Positions 20,750 through 29,806 of a DNA stretch of 64,000 nt are shown one piece after another. This stretch comes from Billgrantia azerbaijanica (lineage in GTDB: Bacteria > Pseudomonadota > Gammaproteobacteria > Pseudomonadales > Halomonadaceae), in the NCBI GenBank assembly GCA_004551485.1, contig SBLD01000013.1, positions 54,505 to 118,504 of the forward strand, given 5' to 3'. Below the pieces are notes generated by a model, which had not been told where the DNA came from, ran no database searches, and worked only from the letters and a program-made list of their open reading frames with translations. Position numbers and translations under genes: made by a program. The first letter of the stretch is position 1. Each line of letters starts with the position of its first letter.

Positions 20750-22177
20750 TTACGCCTCCTCCAGCTCCGGCTGGGCAACTTTGTCGCCACGGAACTTGAG
20801 GAGGAAGGCGGCCGTTGCCGCGACGGTGACCGCCAGTCCGATCGGGGTGGCCACGGTCATCGGCAGGCTGAAGCCAATCGGCGCGTTGGCGAGATAGGTC
20901 ACGGTCACCGCCGTCATGAACATGGCCGGAATCGTGCAGACCCAGTGCAGCTTGCCCTCCTTGATCAGGTAGGCGGCCGCCGCCCACAGCATGATCATGG
21001 CCGTGGTCTGGTTGGCCCAGCCGAAGTAGCGCCAGATCACCCCGAACTCGGCGTTGCTGATCAGATAACCGATGGCGAACATGGGGACGGCAATCAGCAG
21101 GCGCTTGGGCAGGGCCTTCTGGGGCAACTTGATCCAATCGGCAAGAATCAGGCGGGCACTGCGGAACGCGGTATCGCCCGAGGTGATGGGCAGCACCACC
21201 ACGCCCAGGATCGCCAGGATGCCGCCGACGACGCCCAGCAGCGAAGTCGAGACTTCATGCACCACGGCCGCCGGGCCACCGTTGGCCAGGGTGGCGTTCA
21301 GCGCTTCGGTGCTGTCGTAGAACGACAGGCCCAGGGCACACCAGATCAGTGCGATCACCCCCTCACCGATCATGGCGCCGTAGAAGATGAAACGCCCGGA
21401 CTTCTCGTTCTCCATGCAGCGCGCCATCAGCGGCGACTGGGTGGCATGGAAGCCCGATACCGCGCCACAGGCGATGGTGATGAATAGCAGCGGCCACAGC
21501 GGCAGGTCGGTGGGATGCAGGTTGCTGAATTCGATGCCCTGGGAGAAGAAGCCGTGATCGCTCACCGCCAGCCCGATGATCAGGCCGACGGACATGAACA
21601 CCAGCAGGGCGCCGAAGAAGGGGTAGAAGCGACCGATGATCTTGTCCACCGGAACGACGGTGGCGATGACGTAGTAGGCGAAGATGGCGGCAATCCAGAA
21701 CATCACCGGCATACCGAACAGGTTGCCCAGCAGCTTGGCCGGACCCAGCACGAACACCACGCCCACCAGCATGAGCAGGACCACGGCAAAGACGTTCATG
21801 AACTGCTTGAAGAAGCCGCCCAGTTGCTTGCCCACCACGGTGGGCACACTGGCGCCGTTGGCACGCACCGACAGCATGCCGGAGAAGTAGTCATGCACCG
21901 CGCCGGCGAAGATGCAGCCGAACACGATCCACAACATCGCGACCGGTCCATACAGCGCCCCCAGGATGGGCCCGAAGATCGGTCCCAGACCGGCGATGTT
22001 GAGCAGTTGGATAAGATAGACCTTGCGGTCCGACATGGCCACGTAATCGACGCCGTCGGCCATGGTGTTGGCCGGTGTCTGACGTTCGGGGCGCGGGCCG
22101 AACAGCCTTTCGATGAAGGCCCCGTAGCTGAAGTAGCCCACGATCAGCAGGCCGGCACAAAGCAAGAACCAGATCAT
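20750..22177 (-). CDS. CstA-family (carbon starvation / pyruvate-type) transporter, short form
   Basis: A 475-residue polytopic membrane protein of the CstA family. It is the short form (about 480 residues) rather than the ~700-residue CstA/BtsT of E. coli. LIQLLNIAGLGPIFGPILGALYG and AGAVHDYFSGMLSVR are family signatures. CstA and BtsT take up pyruvate or peptides; pyruvate or a related small carboxylate is the best guess here. The ATG at 22177 follows AAGGAGAGG. A LytS/LytTR pair lies directly upstream on the same strand, and an array of LytTR-type boxes sits 86-175 bp before the start, paralleling BtsSR control of btsT. Confidence 0.88.
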   Translation of the reverse strand: MIWFLLCAGLLIVGYFSYGAFIERLFGPRPERQTPANTMADGVDYVAMSDRKVYLIQLLNIAGLGPIFGPILGALYGPVAMLWIVFGCIFAGAVHDYFSGMLSVRANGASVPTVVGKQLGGFFKQFMNVFAVVLLMLVGVVFVLGPAKLLGNLFGMPVMFWIAAIFAYYVIATVVPVDKIIGRFYPFFGALLVFMSVGLIIGLAVSDHGFFSQGIEFSNLHPTDLPLWPLLFITIACGAVSGFHATQSPLMARCMENEKSGRFIFYGAMIGEGVIALIWCALGLSFYDSTEALNATLANGGPAAVVHEVSTSLLGVVGGILAILGVVVLPITSGDTAFRSARLILADWIKLPQKALPKRLLIAVPMFAIGYLISNAEFGVIWRYFGWANQTTAMIMLWAAAAYLIKEGKLHWVCTIPAMFMTAVTVTYLANAPIGFSLPMTVATPIGLAVTVAATAAFLLKFRGDKVAQPELEEA

Positions 22178-22262
22178 TCGATCGCCTCTCCTTGTTACTC
22201 TTGTAGATTGATGGCGGCTTCAGTGTACGGGCCGACCGCCGTCGTTTAAGCGCGAAGCGGGT

Positions 22263-22352
22263 GAGCGGTCGAATGACGAGCCGAACGGTCGTCACGCGGG
22301 GCGAACGGTTGCCGGAAGCACCGAGCGGTCAGGAGGGGGAGAAGAAACGGTC
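22263..22352 (-). promoter_or_regulatory. array of five LytTR-type boxes upstream of the cstA-type gene
   Basis: On the minus strand the octamers GACCGTTT (22352-22345), GACCGCTC (22330-22323), AACCGTTC (22310-22303), GACCGTTC (22290-22283) and GACCGCTC (22270-22263) occur as direct repeats. The last four are spaced exactly 20 bp apart. They resemble the ACCRCTYA element remembered for the E. coli BtsR (YehT) regulator and the CCGTT core of AlgR boxes. The array starts at the stop codon of the response-regulator gene. A TACACT -10-like element is at 22227-22222. Confidence 0.75.
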
Positions 22353-23064
22353 AACGAAAGCCGAAGCGGTCCTTCAGCGCCTTCAGGTAGCGCCGGCTGA
22401 CCGGTACCACCTGGCCGGAGCGGGTGTGAATCTCGGCCAGACCCTGCTCCAGCAGTTGGATCTCGTGGATGACCTCGGGTCGGATCAGGTATTGGCGGTG
22501 GCAGCGCAGCAGGCCGGCCTTCTGTTCCAATACCTTGAGTGGCAGATGGGTGTGGGCGGTCTCGTCGGCGGTCGCGACGTGGACGCCGGACAGTTCCGAG
22601 TAGGCGTATTCGATCTCTTCAGCGCGAACCAGCCGGATCCGATTGTGCCGGTAACACGGGATCTGGGTCAGCTGGGGGGCGGCCAGCCGGGCCACGGGCT
22701 GCGGGGCGCAGTCCCTTTTCAGCCGCTCCAGGGTCTTGTTCAGCCGGGGCCGCTCGATCGGCTTGAGCAGGTAATCGAAGGCGTTGTCCTCGAACGCCTT
22801 GACCGCATACTCGTCATAGGCCGTGACGAACACGATGCGCGGCATGGCGTCCGGGTCGAGCATCCCGATCAGCTCCATACCGCTGATCTGCGGCATCTGG
22901 ATATCCAGGAACACCACGTCCGGATGCCGGCTGTTGATCTCCTTGAGGGCCTCGATGGCATTGGCGCAGCAGGCGGTCACCCGGATATCGCCGTCCTGGG
23001 CCAACAACGCCTCCAGCTCCTCGCGGGCATAGCGTTCATCGTCAACGATGATGGCCTGGATCAT
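22351..23064 (-). CDS. LytTR-family response regulator (BtsR-like)
   Basis: A 237-residue response regulator: receiver domain (residues 1-120) with acidic pair D8/D9, phosphoacceptor D54 (VVFLDIQMP) and K at DYLLKP, then a C-terminal LytTR DNA-binding domain (about 135-237). It should activate transcription on phosphorylation by the adjacent LytS-type kinase. The ATG at 23064 overlaps the kinase stop by 4 bp (ATGA). By architecture and neighbourhood it corresponds to BtsR/YehT. Its likely target, the cstA-type gene, is immediately downstream with matching repeat boxes. Confidence 0.88.
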   Translation of the reverse strand: MIQAIIVDDERYAREELEALLAQDGDIRVTACCANAIEALKEINSRHPDVVFLDIQMPQISGMELIGMLDPDAMPRIVFVTAYDEYAVKAFEDNAFDYLLKPIERPRLNKTLERLKRDCAPQPVARLAAPQLTQIPCYRHNRIRLVRAEEIEYAYSELSGVHVATADETAHTHLPLKVLEQKAGLLRCHRQYLIRPEVIHEIQLLEQGLAEIHTRSGQVVPVSRRYLKALKDRFGFR

Positions 23065-24737
23065 GGCGTCATTCCCTGCTTGGGCAAGCTGACCTTGACC
23101 CGGGTCCAGGCCTCCGGCTGGCACTCCATGCTGACACCGAAGCGCTCGCCGTACAGATTCTTGATACGCTTATCGACGATACCCATCCCCAGGCCATCGC
23201 CATTGGCATCCGGGCGATAGTTGCCGGCGTTGTCCTCGACGCACAGCTCCACGCCTGCGTCGGTGGTTCGGGCGCTCACGCACACCCGGCCGTTCTCGAA
23301 CAGCGTCGAAATGCCATGCTTGATGGCGTTCTCGATGATCGGTTGCAGCGTGAAGGTCGGCAGGCGCAGGTTGTAGAGGTTCTCGTCGATATCGACATCC
23401 ACCGCCAGTCGATCCTCGAACCGCGCCATCTCGATCTTCAGGTAGGACCGGACATGGTCCAGCTCCTCGGCCAGTGTGGAGACATCGCCGGTTCGCTTGA
23501 GATTCTTGCGGAAGAAGTGGGACAGGTGCAACAGCAGATCGCGCGCCTGTTCGGGCCGACGGCGGATGATGGCGCTGATGGTATTGAGCGCATTGAACAG
23601 GAAATGCGGGTTTATCTGGGCCTGGACCAGTTTCAGCTCCGCCTGCACCAGCAGGTTCTTCTGCTGCTCGTAGCGGCTGCTCAGGATCTGGCTGGACAGC
23701 AGGCTCGCAATCCCGTTACCGAGCGTGCGGTTGATGTTGCGGAACAGTTTCTTTTTCGGTTCGTAGAGCTTGATGGTGCCGATCACCTCGTTGTCACCCT
23801 GCAGGGGAATGACCAGGGTAGAGCCCAGTTTGCAGTCCTGCGACAGGGAACATTGGTAAGGTTCTTCAATACCATCGAGGAAGATCACCTCGTTGCTGTC
23901 GATGGCCCGCAGGGTCTGTGCGGAGGCGATCCGCGTCCCCGGGAGATGATGATCCTCGCCGATACCGATGAAGGCCAATAGCTTCTCCCTGTCGGTAATG
24001 GCGACGGCTCCCACTTCCGTGGCCTCGTAAACGATGCGTGCAATCCGGGCGGTGGTCCGTTCGTTGAAGCCCTGGGCGAGGATGCTGGTGATCCGTTCGG
24101 CGATCTGCAGGGCCTTGGTGGAGAAGGCGCTACTGTACTTCTCGTACATCGCCTTCTGGTCGCGGACCATGTTCATGAACAAGGCCGCGCCACCGGCATT
24201 GGCCAGCAACATCGGGGGGGCGATCACCTGCACCAGGGCCCACGCCTGCCCGACGGGCTTGGCCACCAGCAGGATGATGGCCATCTGCATCAGCTCGGCA
24301 ACGAAGGCGGTCACAAAGGCGACGCCGGGGCTCAGCAGCCGCTCCACCTGACCTTTTCGCACCATATGGAAGTGCACCAGCCCCGCCAGCAGTCCCTCTG
24401 CCGTGGTGGAGATGGCGCAGGCCAGATCGGTAAATCCCCCCAGGCTATAGCGGTGCAAACCGCCGGTCAGTCCCACCAGGAAGCCGACCACCGGCCCACC
24501 CAGGAGCCCGCCGAGCACCGCGCCGATGGCCCGGGTATTGGCGATGGCGTCCTGCAGCTGCAAGCCGAAATAGGTCCCCATGATGCAGAAGCCGGAGAAC
24601 ACCAGGTAGATCACCAGCTTGTGCGGGAAGCGCACGGAGACGCCCACCAGCGGCTTGAACAGCGGTGTCTTGCTGAACAGATAAGCGATCACCAGGTAGA
24701 CGCTCATCTGCTGCAGCAGTGCGAGTATCAGCTCCAC
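23061..24737 (-). CDS. LytS-family sensor histidine kinase (BtsS-like)
   Basis: A 558-residue membrane sensor kinase. The N-terminal third (about 1-195) has six hydrophobic segments of the 5TM-LYT type, followed by a GAF domain (about 225-345). The His_kinase domain has phospho-acceptor H378 in QINPHFLFNALN, and the ATPase has ENAIKHG and GDGLGMGIVDKR. E. coli BtsS of the same architecture is a pyruvate sensor. The start is GTG at 24737 (MELILALLQQMSVYLV) with only a weak ribosome site. It is operonic with the LytTR regulator. Confidence 0.87.
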   Translation of the reverse strand: MELILALLQQMSVYLVIAYLFSKTPLFKPLVGVSVRFPHKLVIYLVFSGFCIMGTYFGLQLQDAIANTRAIGAVLGGLLGGPVVGFLVGLTGGLHRYSLGGFTDLACAISTTAEGLLAGLVHFHMVRKGQVERLLSPGVAFVTAFVAELMQMAIILLVAKPVGQAWALVQVIAPPMLLANAGGAALFMNMVRDQKAMYEKYSSAFSTKALQIAERITSILAQGFNERTTARIARIVYEATEVGAVAITDREKLLAFIGIGEDHHLPGTRIASAQTLRAIDSNEVIFLDGIEEPYQCSLSQDCKLGSTLVIPLQGDNEVIGTIKLYEPKKKLFRNINRTLGNGIASLLSSQILSSRYEQQKNLLVQAELKLVQAQINPHFLFNALNTISAIIRRRPEQARDLLLHLSHFFRKNLKRTGDVSTLAEELDHVRSYLKIEMARFEDRLAVDVDIDENLYNLRLPTFTLQPIIENAIKHGISTLFENGRVCVSARTTDAGVELCVEDNAGNYRPDANGDGLGMGIVDKRIKNLYGERFGVSMECQPEAWTRVKVSLPKQGMTP

Positions 24738-24840
24738 ACGGATGCCCTGGTCACACGATAGGACACGGCGTATCCCAACATTGACTCGCGAGAATATCGC
24801 CCCGACTGTTAGGCCCCTCCAGGGAGGCCCACAGCGGCGC

Positions 24841-25284
24841 TCAGTCGGGCTCGGCGGCGCGGATCACGGCGTCGAGGGCGGCGTGATAGCCCTGGGTACC
24901 GAGGCCGGCGATCACGCCGTCGGCGCGCAGCGAGACGTAGGAGTGGTGGCGGAACGCTTCGCGCCGGTGCACGTTGGAGAGGTGCACCTCGATCACCCGG
25001 CCGTCGAAGGCGTTGAGCGCGTCGAGGATCGCCACCGAGGTGTGGGTGTAGGCCGCCGGGTTGATGATGATCGCCGTCGTGCCGTCCAGCCGCGCGGCCT
25101 GGATGGCGTCGATCAGCTCGCCCTCGTGGTTGCTCTGCCGACATTCGATGTCCCAACCATTGATCGCCGCCTTTTCATAGAGACCATTATTGACGTCCTC
25201 GAGGGTCTCGTGGCCGTAGATCTCCGGCTGGCGGGTGCCCAGCAGGTTGAGGTTGGGGCCGTGCAGCACCAGCACCTTGCTCAT
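24841..25284 (-). CDS. aroQ: type II 3-dehydroquinate dehydratase
   Basis: The 147-residue type II enzyme of the shikimate pathway, which dehydrates 3-dehydroquinate. Active-site elements visible are [16 protein letters not shown] (residues 9-24, with the catalytic arginine and tyrosine), SNHEGELID, and the [15 protein letters not shown] histidine/arginine loop. The length is that of the dodecameric type II family. The ATG at 25284 follows GAGGATG. It lies 69 bp beyond ilvE on the same strand, with no metabolic link beyond amino-acid biosynthesis. Confidence 0.95.
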   Translation of the reverse strand: MSKVLVLHGPNLNLLGTRQPEIYGHETLEDVNNGLYEKAAINGWDIECRQSNHEGELIDAIQAARLDGTTAIIINPAAYTHTSVAILDALNAFDGRVIEVHLSNVHRREAFRHHSYVSLRADGVIAGLGTQGYHAALDAVIRAAEPD

Positions 25285-25353
25285 GATCGTGCATCCTCAT
25301 GCCGGCGCCCGGCCGCCGGGGTCGGCGGCCGGGCAGCGCTTTCATGTCGGCCG

Positions 25354-26277
25354 TCAGGCCACCGGGGTCAGCCAGTTCTTGTCCAGCGCCTGTTTGCCGC
25401 GCACCAGGTCGAAGTAGAGCGACTGGATCTTCTCGGTGATCGGGCCGCGGCGCCCCTCGCCGATGGTGCGGCCGTCGAGCTCGCGGATCGGCAGCACCTC
25501 GGCGGCGGTGCCGGTGAAGAAGGCCTCGTCGGCGATATAGATCTCGTCGCGGGTGATCAGCTTCTCGCGCAGCTCGTAGCCCAGGTGCTCGGCCATGTGC
25601 AGGACGGTGTTGCGGGTGATGCCGTTGAGGCAGGAGGTGAGCATCGGCGTGTAGATGACGCGATTCTTGACCACGAAGAGGTTCTCGCCGGAGCCTTCCG
25701 CCGCGTAGCCCTGCGGGTCGAGCAGCAGCGCCTCGTCGTAGCCGCCGCGCTGCGCCTCGGCGAGCGCCATCATGGAGTTGATGTACTGGCCGTTGGCCTT
25801 GGCGCGGGTCACCGAGATGTTGACGTGGTGGCGGGTGAACGACGAGGTCTGCACCTTGATGCCCAGCTCGCGCGCCTCGGGCGACATGTAGGAGGGCCAC
25901 TCCCAGGCGGCGACGATGACGTGGGTTTTGAGGTTGTCGGCGCGCAGGCCCATGCCCTCGCTGCCGAAGAACACCATGGGCCGCAGGTAGGCCTCCTTGA
26001 GGCCGTTCTCGCGCACCGCGGCGCGCTGCGCCTCGTTGAGCGTCTCCTTGTCGTAGGGCATCGTCATGCCGAGGATCTTGGCCGAGTCGAACAGCCGATC
26101 GGTGTGCTCCTTGAGGCGAAAGATCGCCGCGCCCTCGTCGGTGGCGTAGGCGCGCACGCCTTCGAAGCAGCCCATGCCGTAGTGCAGGGTATGGGTGAGG
26201 ACGTGGACCTGGGCGTCGCGCCAGGGGACCAGTTCGCCGTCAAACCAGATGAGACCGTCGCGGTCAGCCATCGACAT
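25354..26277 (-). CDS. ilvE: branched-chain amino acid aminotransferase
   Basis: PLP enzyme (fold type IV) that transfers amino groups between branched-chain amino acids and 2-oxoglutarate. It has 307 residues, the usual length, with HTLHYGMGCFEGVRAY, AYLRPMVFFGSEGMG and the C-terminal EIYIADEAFFTGTAAEVLPI signature. The ATG at 26277 follows AAGGA; a second ATG six bases on is possible. It is 70 bp downstream of glnE, an order also seen in pseudomonads. Confidence 0.95.
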   Translation of the reverse strand: MSMADRDGLIWFDGELVPWRDAQVHVLTHTLHYGMGCFEGVRAYATDEGAAIFRLKEHTDRLFDSAKILGMTMPYDKETLNEAQRAAVRENGLKEAYLRPMVFFGSEGMGLRADNLKTHVIVAAWEWPSYMSPEARELGIKVQTSSFTRHHVNISVTRAKANGQYINSMMALAEAQRGGYDEALLLDPQGYAAEGSGENLFVVKNRVIYTPMLTSCLNGITRNTVLHMAEHLGYELREKLITRDEIYIADEAFFTGTAAEVLPIRELDGRTIGEGRRGPITEKIQSLYFDLVRGKQALDKNWLTPVA

Positions 26278-26347
26278 AGTGTTCGTCCTTACGTGTGAAT
26301 CGGGTTGAGTCTGAAACGGTGGAGCGGGCCGGCCTTTCGGACGGAGC

Positions 26348-29323
26348 CTAGGGCTCCATCAGCCGCTGCCAGAGTTCGCCGACGGCCTGTCGATGGGCGT
26401 GAAAATCCGCGTCCCGGCCACGAGCCGCCTCGCGGGTCAGCGAGGCCCGATGAACGGCGCTGCGGTAGGCGAGATAGGCATCGCGCAGACGCTGGCAGTC
26501 GCGCCCCGGCAGCCGGCCGGTCGCTTCCAGTGTTTCCAGAATACGAATATTGTCGCTGTAGGCCAATAGAGCGGGCGCCTCGGCGCCCATCGAGAGCACC
26601 GCAAACTGGCACAGGAACTCGATGTCGACCATCCCGCCCGGGTCGTGCTTGAGGTCGAAATCCTCCCCCTCGCCCTTGCTGGCCAGGTGCTCGCGCATCT
26701 TGTGGCGCATCGCCACCACCTCCTCGCGCAGCGCCTCGACGTCGCGCGAGCGCCCCAGGATCTCGCGGCGCACCGCGTCGAACGCCGCGGCCAGGTCGGG
26801 GTGGCCGGCCACCACCCGCGCACGCACCAGCGCTTGGTGCTCCCAGGTCCAGGCCTGGTGGCGCTGGTACTCGGCAAAAGCCGGCAGCGAGGTGACCAGC
26901 AGCCCCGAGTTGCCGGAGGGGCGCAGGCGCATGTCCACCTCGTAGAGGGTGCCGGCCGGGGTCACCGCGGTGAGCAGGTGGATGATGCGCTGGCCGAGCC
27001 GGGTGAAGAACACCGGCGCATCCAGCGGCCGTGGCCCGTCGGTGCTGCCCTGGGGGTCGGCGTCGTGGAGGAACACCAGATCGAGGTCCGAGCCGTAGCC
27101 GAGCTCGATGCCGCCGAGCTTGCCGTAGCCGACGATCAGGAAGTCCGGCTCGCTACCGCTCGGCGAGCCGTCGCGGCGCGGCGGCACGCCGTGCTTGCGG
27201 ACCAGGTGCTTCCAGGCCATCGCCAGCACGGCATCGAGCAGCACCTCGGCGATGTAGGTGAGGTAGTCGCTGACCTTCATCAGGTGGCGGGTGCCGGCGA
27301 TGTCGGAGGCCGCCACGCGCAGCACGTGGGCGTGCTTGAAGACGCGCAGCGCCTCGAGCTGCGCCTCCTCGTCCTCTTCCGGGATGCGCCCCAGCGTCTG
27401 GCGCAGCTCGTCGGCGAGGTGCGCCTTGTCGGCCGGGGTGTAGAGGGTCGCCGGGGTGAGCAGCTCGTCGAGCAGTTGCGGGTGACGCGCCAGCTGCTCG
27501 GCGATCCACGGGCTCGCCCCGCACAGGTGCATGAGGTGGCTCAGCGCCTGGGGGTTCTCGCGCAGCAGCGCCAGGTAGGCGGTACGTCGGAGCACCGCCT
27601 CGATCAGCGGCAGCACGCGCTCGAGCGCCGTGTCGGAGGCCTCGCTGTCGGCGGCGGCGTCGAGCAGCAGCGGCATCAGTGCCTCGAGGCGCTCGAAGCC
27701 GATGCGCTGCATGGCCTGCACGGCGCGCGAGTGGCGCAGGCTGACCAGGCGCCGCTGGGCCGTCTCCGGGTCGGCGAAACCGGCCTCGCCGAGCAACGCC
27801 CGGGCCTCGTCGTCGTCGAGCTCGGCCTGCCACAGGGCGCGCCAGTCGTCCAGCGCAACCCCGTTCCCCGCGGGGGCGGCGGGCTCCTCCTCGAGCTCCG
27901 CTTCCGGGTCGGCGATCACCGCGTCGAAGTGCCGGCGCACCCGCTCGCGCACCTCGTCGAGGCGCGCCACCAGCGCCGGCCAGTCCTCCATCTCCAGCGC
28001 CAGGGCCACCCGCTCGCGGTCCAGATCGTCGTCGGGCAGGCTCTGCGTCTGGCGATCCTCCAGTGCCTGCAGGGCGTGCTCGAGGTCGCGCAGGAAGACG
28101 TAGTCGGGCTCGAGCTCGTCGACCACCTCGGCGGGCAGCAGCCCGAGCGCGGGCAGGCGCGCCAGGGCAGTCTTCAGCGAGGTGACCTGCAGCTCGGTGT
28201 CGCGGCCGCCGCGGATCAGCTGGAAGGCCTGGACCACGAACTCCACCTCGCGGATGCCGCCACGGCCGAGCTTGATGTTGGCCTGCATGCCGCGGCGCTT
28301 CACCTCGCGGTTGATCAGCGCCTTCATCTCGCGCAGCGACTCGATGGCGCCGAAGTCGAGGTACTTGCGGTAGACGAAGGGCCGCAGGTTGGCCAGCAGC
28401 TCGTCGCCGGCCTCGAGGTCGCCGGCCACCGGCCGCGCCTTGAGCAGGGCGTAGCGCTCCCACTCGCGCCCCTGGTCCTGGTAGTAGCTGGCCAGCGACG
28501 AGAAGCTGCCCACCAGCGGCCCGCCGTCGCCCAGCGGACGCAGGCGCATGTCGACGCGGAACACGAAGCCGTCGGCGCTCACCGCGTCCAGGGCGCCGAT
28601 CAGCCGCTGGCCGAGCTTGGTGAAGTACTCTTGGTGGTCGAGCGCGCGGCGCCCGCCGCGCGTCTCGCCCTTCTCGGGGAAGGCGAAGATCAGGTCGATG
28701 TCCGAGGAGAGGTTGAGCTCGCCGGCCCCCAGCTTGCCCATGCCGAGCACCACGAGGCGCTGCTCGCTGCCGTCGCGACGCGGGGCCGGGCGCCCCCAGC
28801 GCGGCGCGAAGTGCGCCTCCAGCCAGTCCAGCGCCCCCTCCAGGCAGATCTCGGCGAGCCGCGACACGGCAGCCGCCGTCGCCCACATGTCGAGGCCCGG
28901 CGGGCGGGTCAGGTCGCGCCACACGATGCCGAGCATGCGCGCCTGGCGAAAGCGGCGCAGGGCGGCGTGCAGGGCGGCCTCGTCCTCGGCGGCTTCCAGG
29001 CGCTCGGCGAGCGCCTCGCGCAGCATCTCTGCGTCGGGTACGGCGTCCAGTTCGCCGCTGGCATCCAGGTGCAGCAGCCAGTCGGGCCGGCGCACCAGGG
29101 TCTGGGCCGCGAAGTCGGAGATGGCGAGCACCCGCGCCAGCTGGCGGCGGCGCGCCTCGGAGAGCGCCTCCCAGCTCTCCGACGGCCGCTCCTGCCCGGT
29201 CATCTCGGCGACGCTGTCGGCCTGCGCCAGGCTCTCGACCAGGTGCTGCCAGGCCTTGTCGAGGGTCGGCCTGAGCGGCGCGGGCAGGTCGTCGGCGGGC
29301 AGGAAGTCGTGAGGCAGGGCCAT
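26348..29323 (-). CDS. glnE: bifunctional glutamine synthetase adenylyltransferase/deadenylase
   Basis: GlnE controls glutamine synthetase by adding and removing AMP in response to PII and glutamine. The 991-residue product has both nucleotidyltransferase domains. The N-terminal one has GMGKLGAGELN at 194-204 with DxD at 208-210 (deadenylation half), and the C-terminal one, near 725-750, has GYGKLGGIELGYGSDLDL (adenylation half). The ATG at 29323 (MALPHDFLPADDLP) is preferred; a longer open frame lacks conservation. Very long open frames on both other frames here are GC-driven shadows. Confidence 0.95.
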   Translation of the reverse strand: MALPHDFLPADDLPAPLRPTLDKAWQHLVESLAQADSVAEMTGQERPSESWEALSEARRRQLARVLAISDFAAQTLVRRPDWLLHLDASGELDAVPDAEMLREALAERLEAAEDEAALHAALRRFRQARMLGIVWRDLTRPPGLDMWATAAAVSRLAEICLEGALDWLEAHFAPRWGRPAPRRDGSEQRLVVLGMGKLGAGELNLSSDIDLIFAFPEKGETRGGRRALDHQEYFTKLGQRLIGALDAVSADGFVFRVDMRLRPLGDGGPLVGSFSSLASYYQDQGREWERYALLKARPVAGDLEAGDELLANLRPFVYRKYLDFGAIESLREMKALINREVKRRGMQANIKLGRGGIREVEFVVQAFQLIRGGRDTELQVTSLKTALARLPALGLLPAEVVDELEPDYVFLRDLEHALQALEDRQTQSLPDDDLDRERVALALEMEDWPALVARLDEVRERVRRHFDAVIADPEAELEEEPAAPAGNGVALDDWRALWQAELDDDEARALLGEAGFADPETAQRRLVSLRHSRAVQAMQRIGFERLEALMPLLLDAAADSEASDTALERVLPLIEAVLRRTAYLALLRENPQALSHLMHLCGASPWIAEQLARHPQLLDELLTPATLYTPADKAHLADELRQTLGRIPEEDEEAQLEALRVFKHAHVLRVAASDIAGTRHLMKVSDYLTYIAEVLLDAVLAMAWKHLVRKHGVPPRRDGSPSGSEPDFLIVGYGKLGGIELGYGSDLDLVFLHDADPQGSTDGPRPLDAPVFFTRLGQRIIHLLTAVTPAGTLYEVDMRLRPSGNSGLLVTSLPAFAEYQRHQAWTWEHQALVRARVVAGHPDLAAAFDAVRREILGRSRDVEALREEVVAMRHKMREHLASKGEGEDFDLKHDPGGMVDIEFLCQFAVLSMGAEAPALLAYSDNIRILETLEATGRLPGRDCQRLRDAYLAYRSAVHRASLTREAARGRDADFHAHRQAVGELWQRLMEP

Positions 29324-29404
29324 GGGCGTCTCGCTCTTTGTCGCTCGAATGCCCCCAGCATAGCGAAGGCAAGGGGCCGACGGCACCCGTCACGGCGGGT
29401 TCGC

Positions 29405-29776
29405 TCAGCCGAACAGGCGCTGCCAGCCCAGCAGGCCCCAGGTGAGGCCGGCGATGCCGAGGGTGACGAACACCGCCGCCGAGCCAATATCCTTGGCGCG
29501 CCCGGAGAGCTCGTGGTAGTCGGCCCCGACGCGGTCGACCACGCTCTCGATGGCACTGTTGACGAGCTCGACGACGAGCACGAGCAGGCAACTGCCGATC
29601 AGCAGGATCCACTCCACGGGGCCCCGGCCGATCCACACCGCCAGCGGCAGCAGCAGCACGAAGATGAGCAGCTCCTGACGGAAGGCGGTCTCGTGGCGGA
29701 AGGCGGCGCGCAGCCCCCTGAGCGAATAGGCGGTGGCGCTGATGAGGTGGCGCCAGCCGGTATGGCCGGGTTTCAT
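29405..29776 (-). CDS. dgkA: diacylglycerol kinase
   Basis: A 123-residue inner-membrane kinase that recycles diacylglycerol to phosphatidic acid. It has three transmembrane segments and the diagnostic VELVNSAIESVVDRVG motif with the catalytic glutamates. The length is standard. It lies between dacB and glnE on the same strand, 81 bp before glnE. The ribosome site GGGAAGCC is acceptable. Confidence 0.95.
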   Translation of the reverse strand: MKPGHTGWRHLISATAYSLRGLRAAFRHETAFRQELLIFVLLLPLAVWIGRGPVEWILLIGSCLLVLVVELVNSAIESVVDRVGADYHELSGRAKDIGSAAVFVTLGIAGLTWGLLGWQRLFG

Positions 29777-29806
29777 GATGAAGGCTTCCCTGTCCGAGGG
29801 TAGTAA

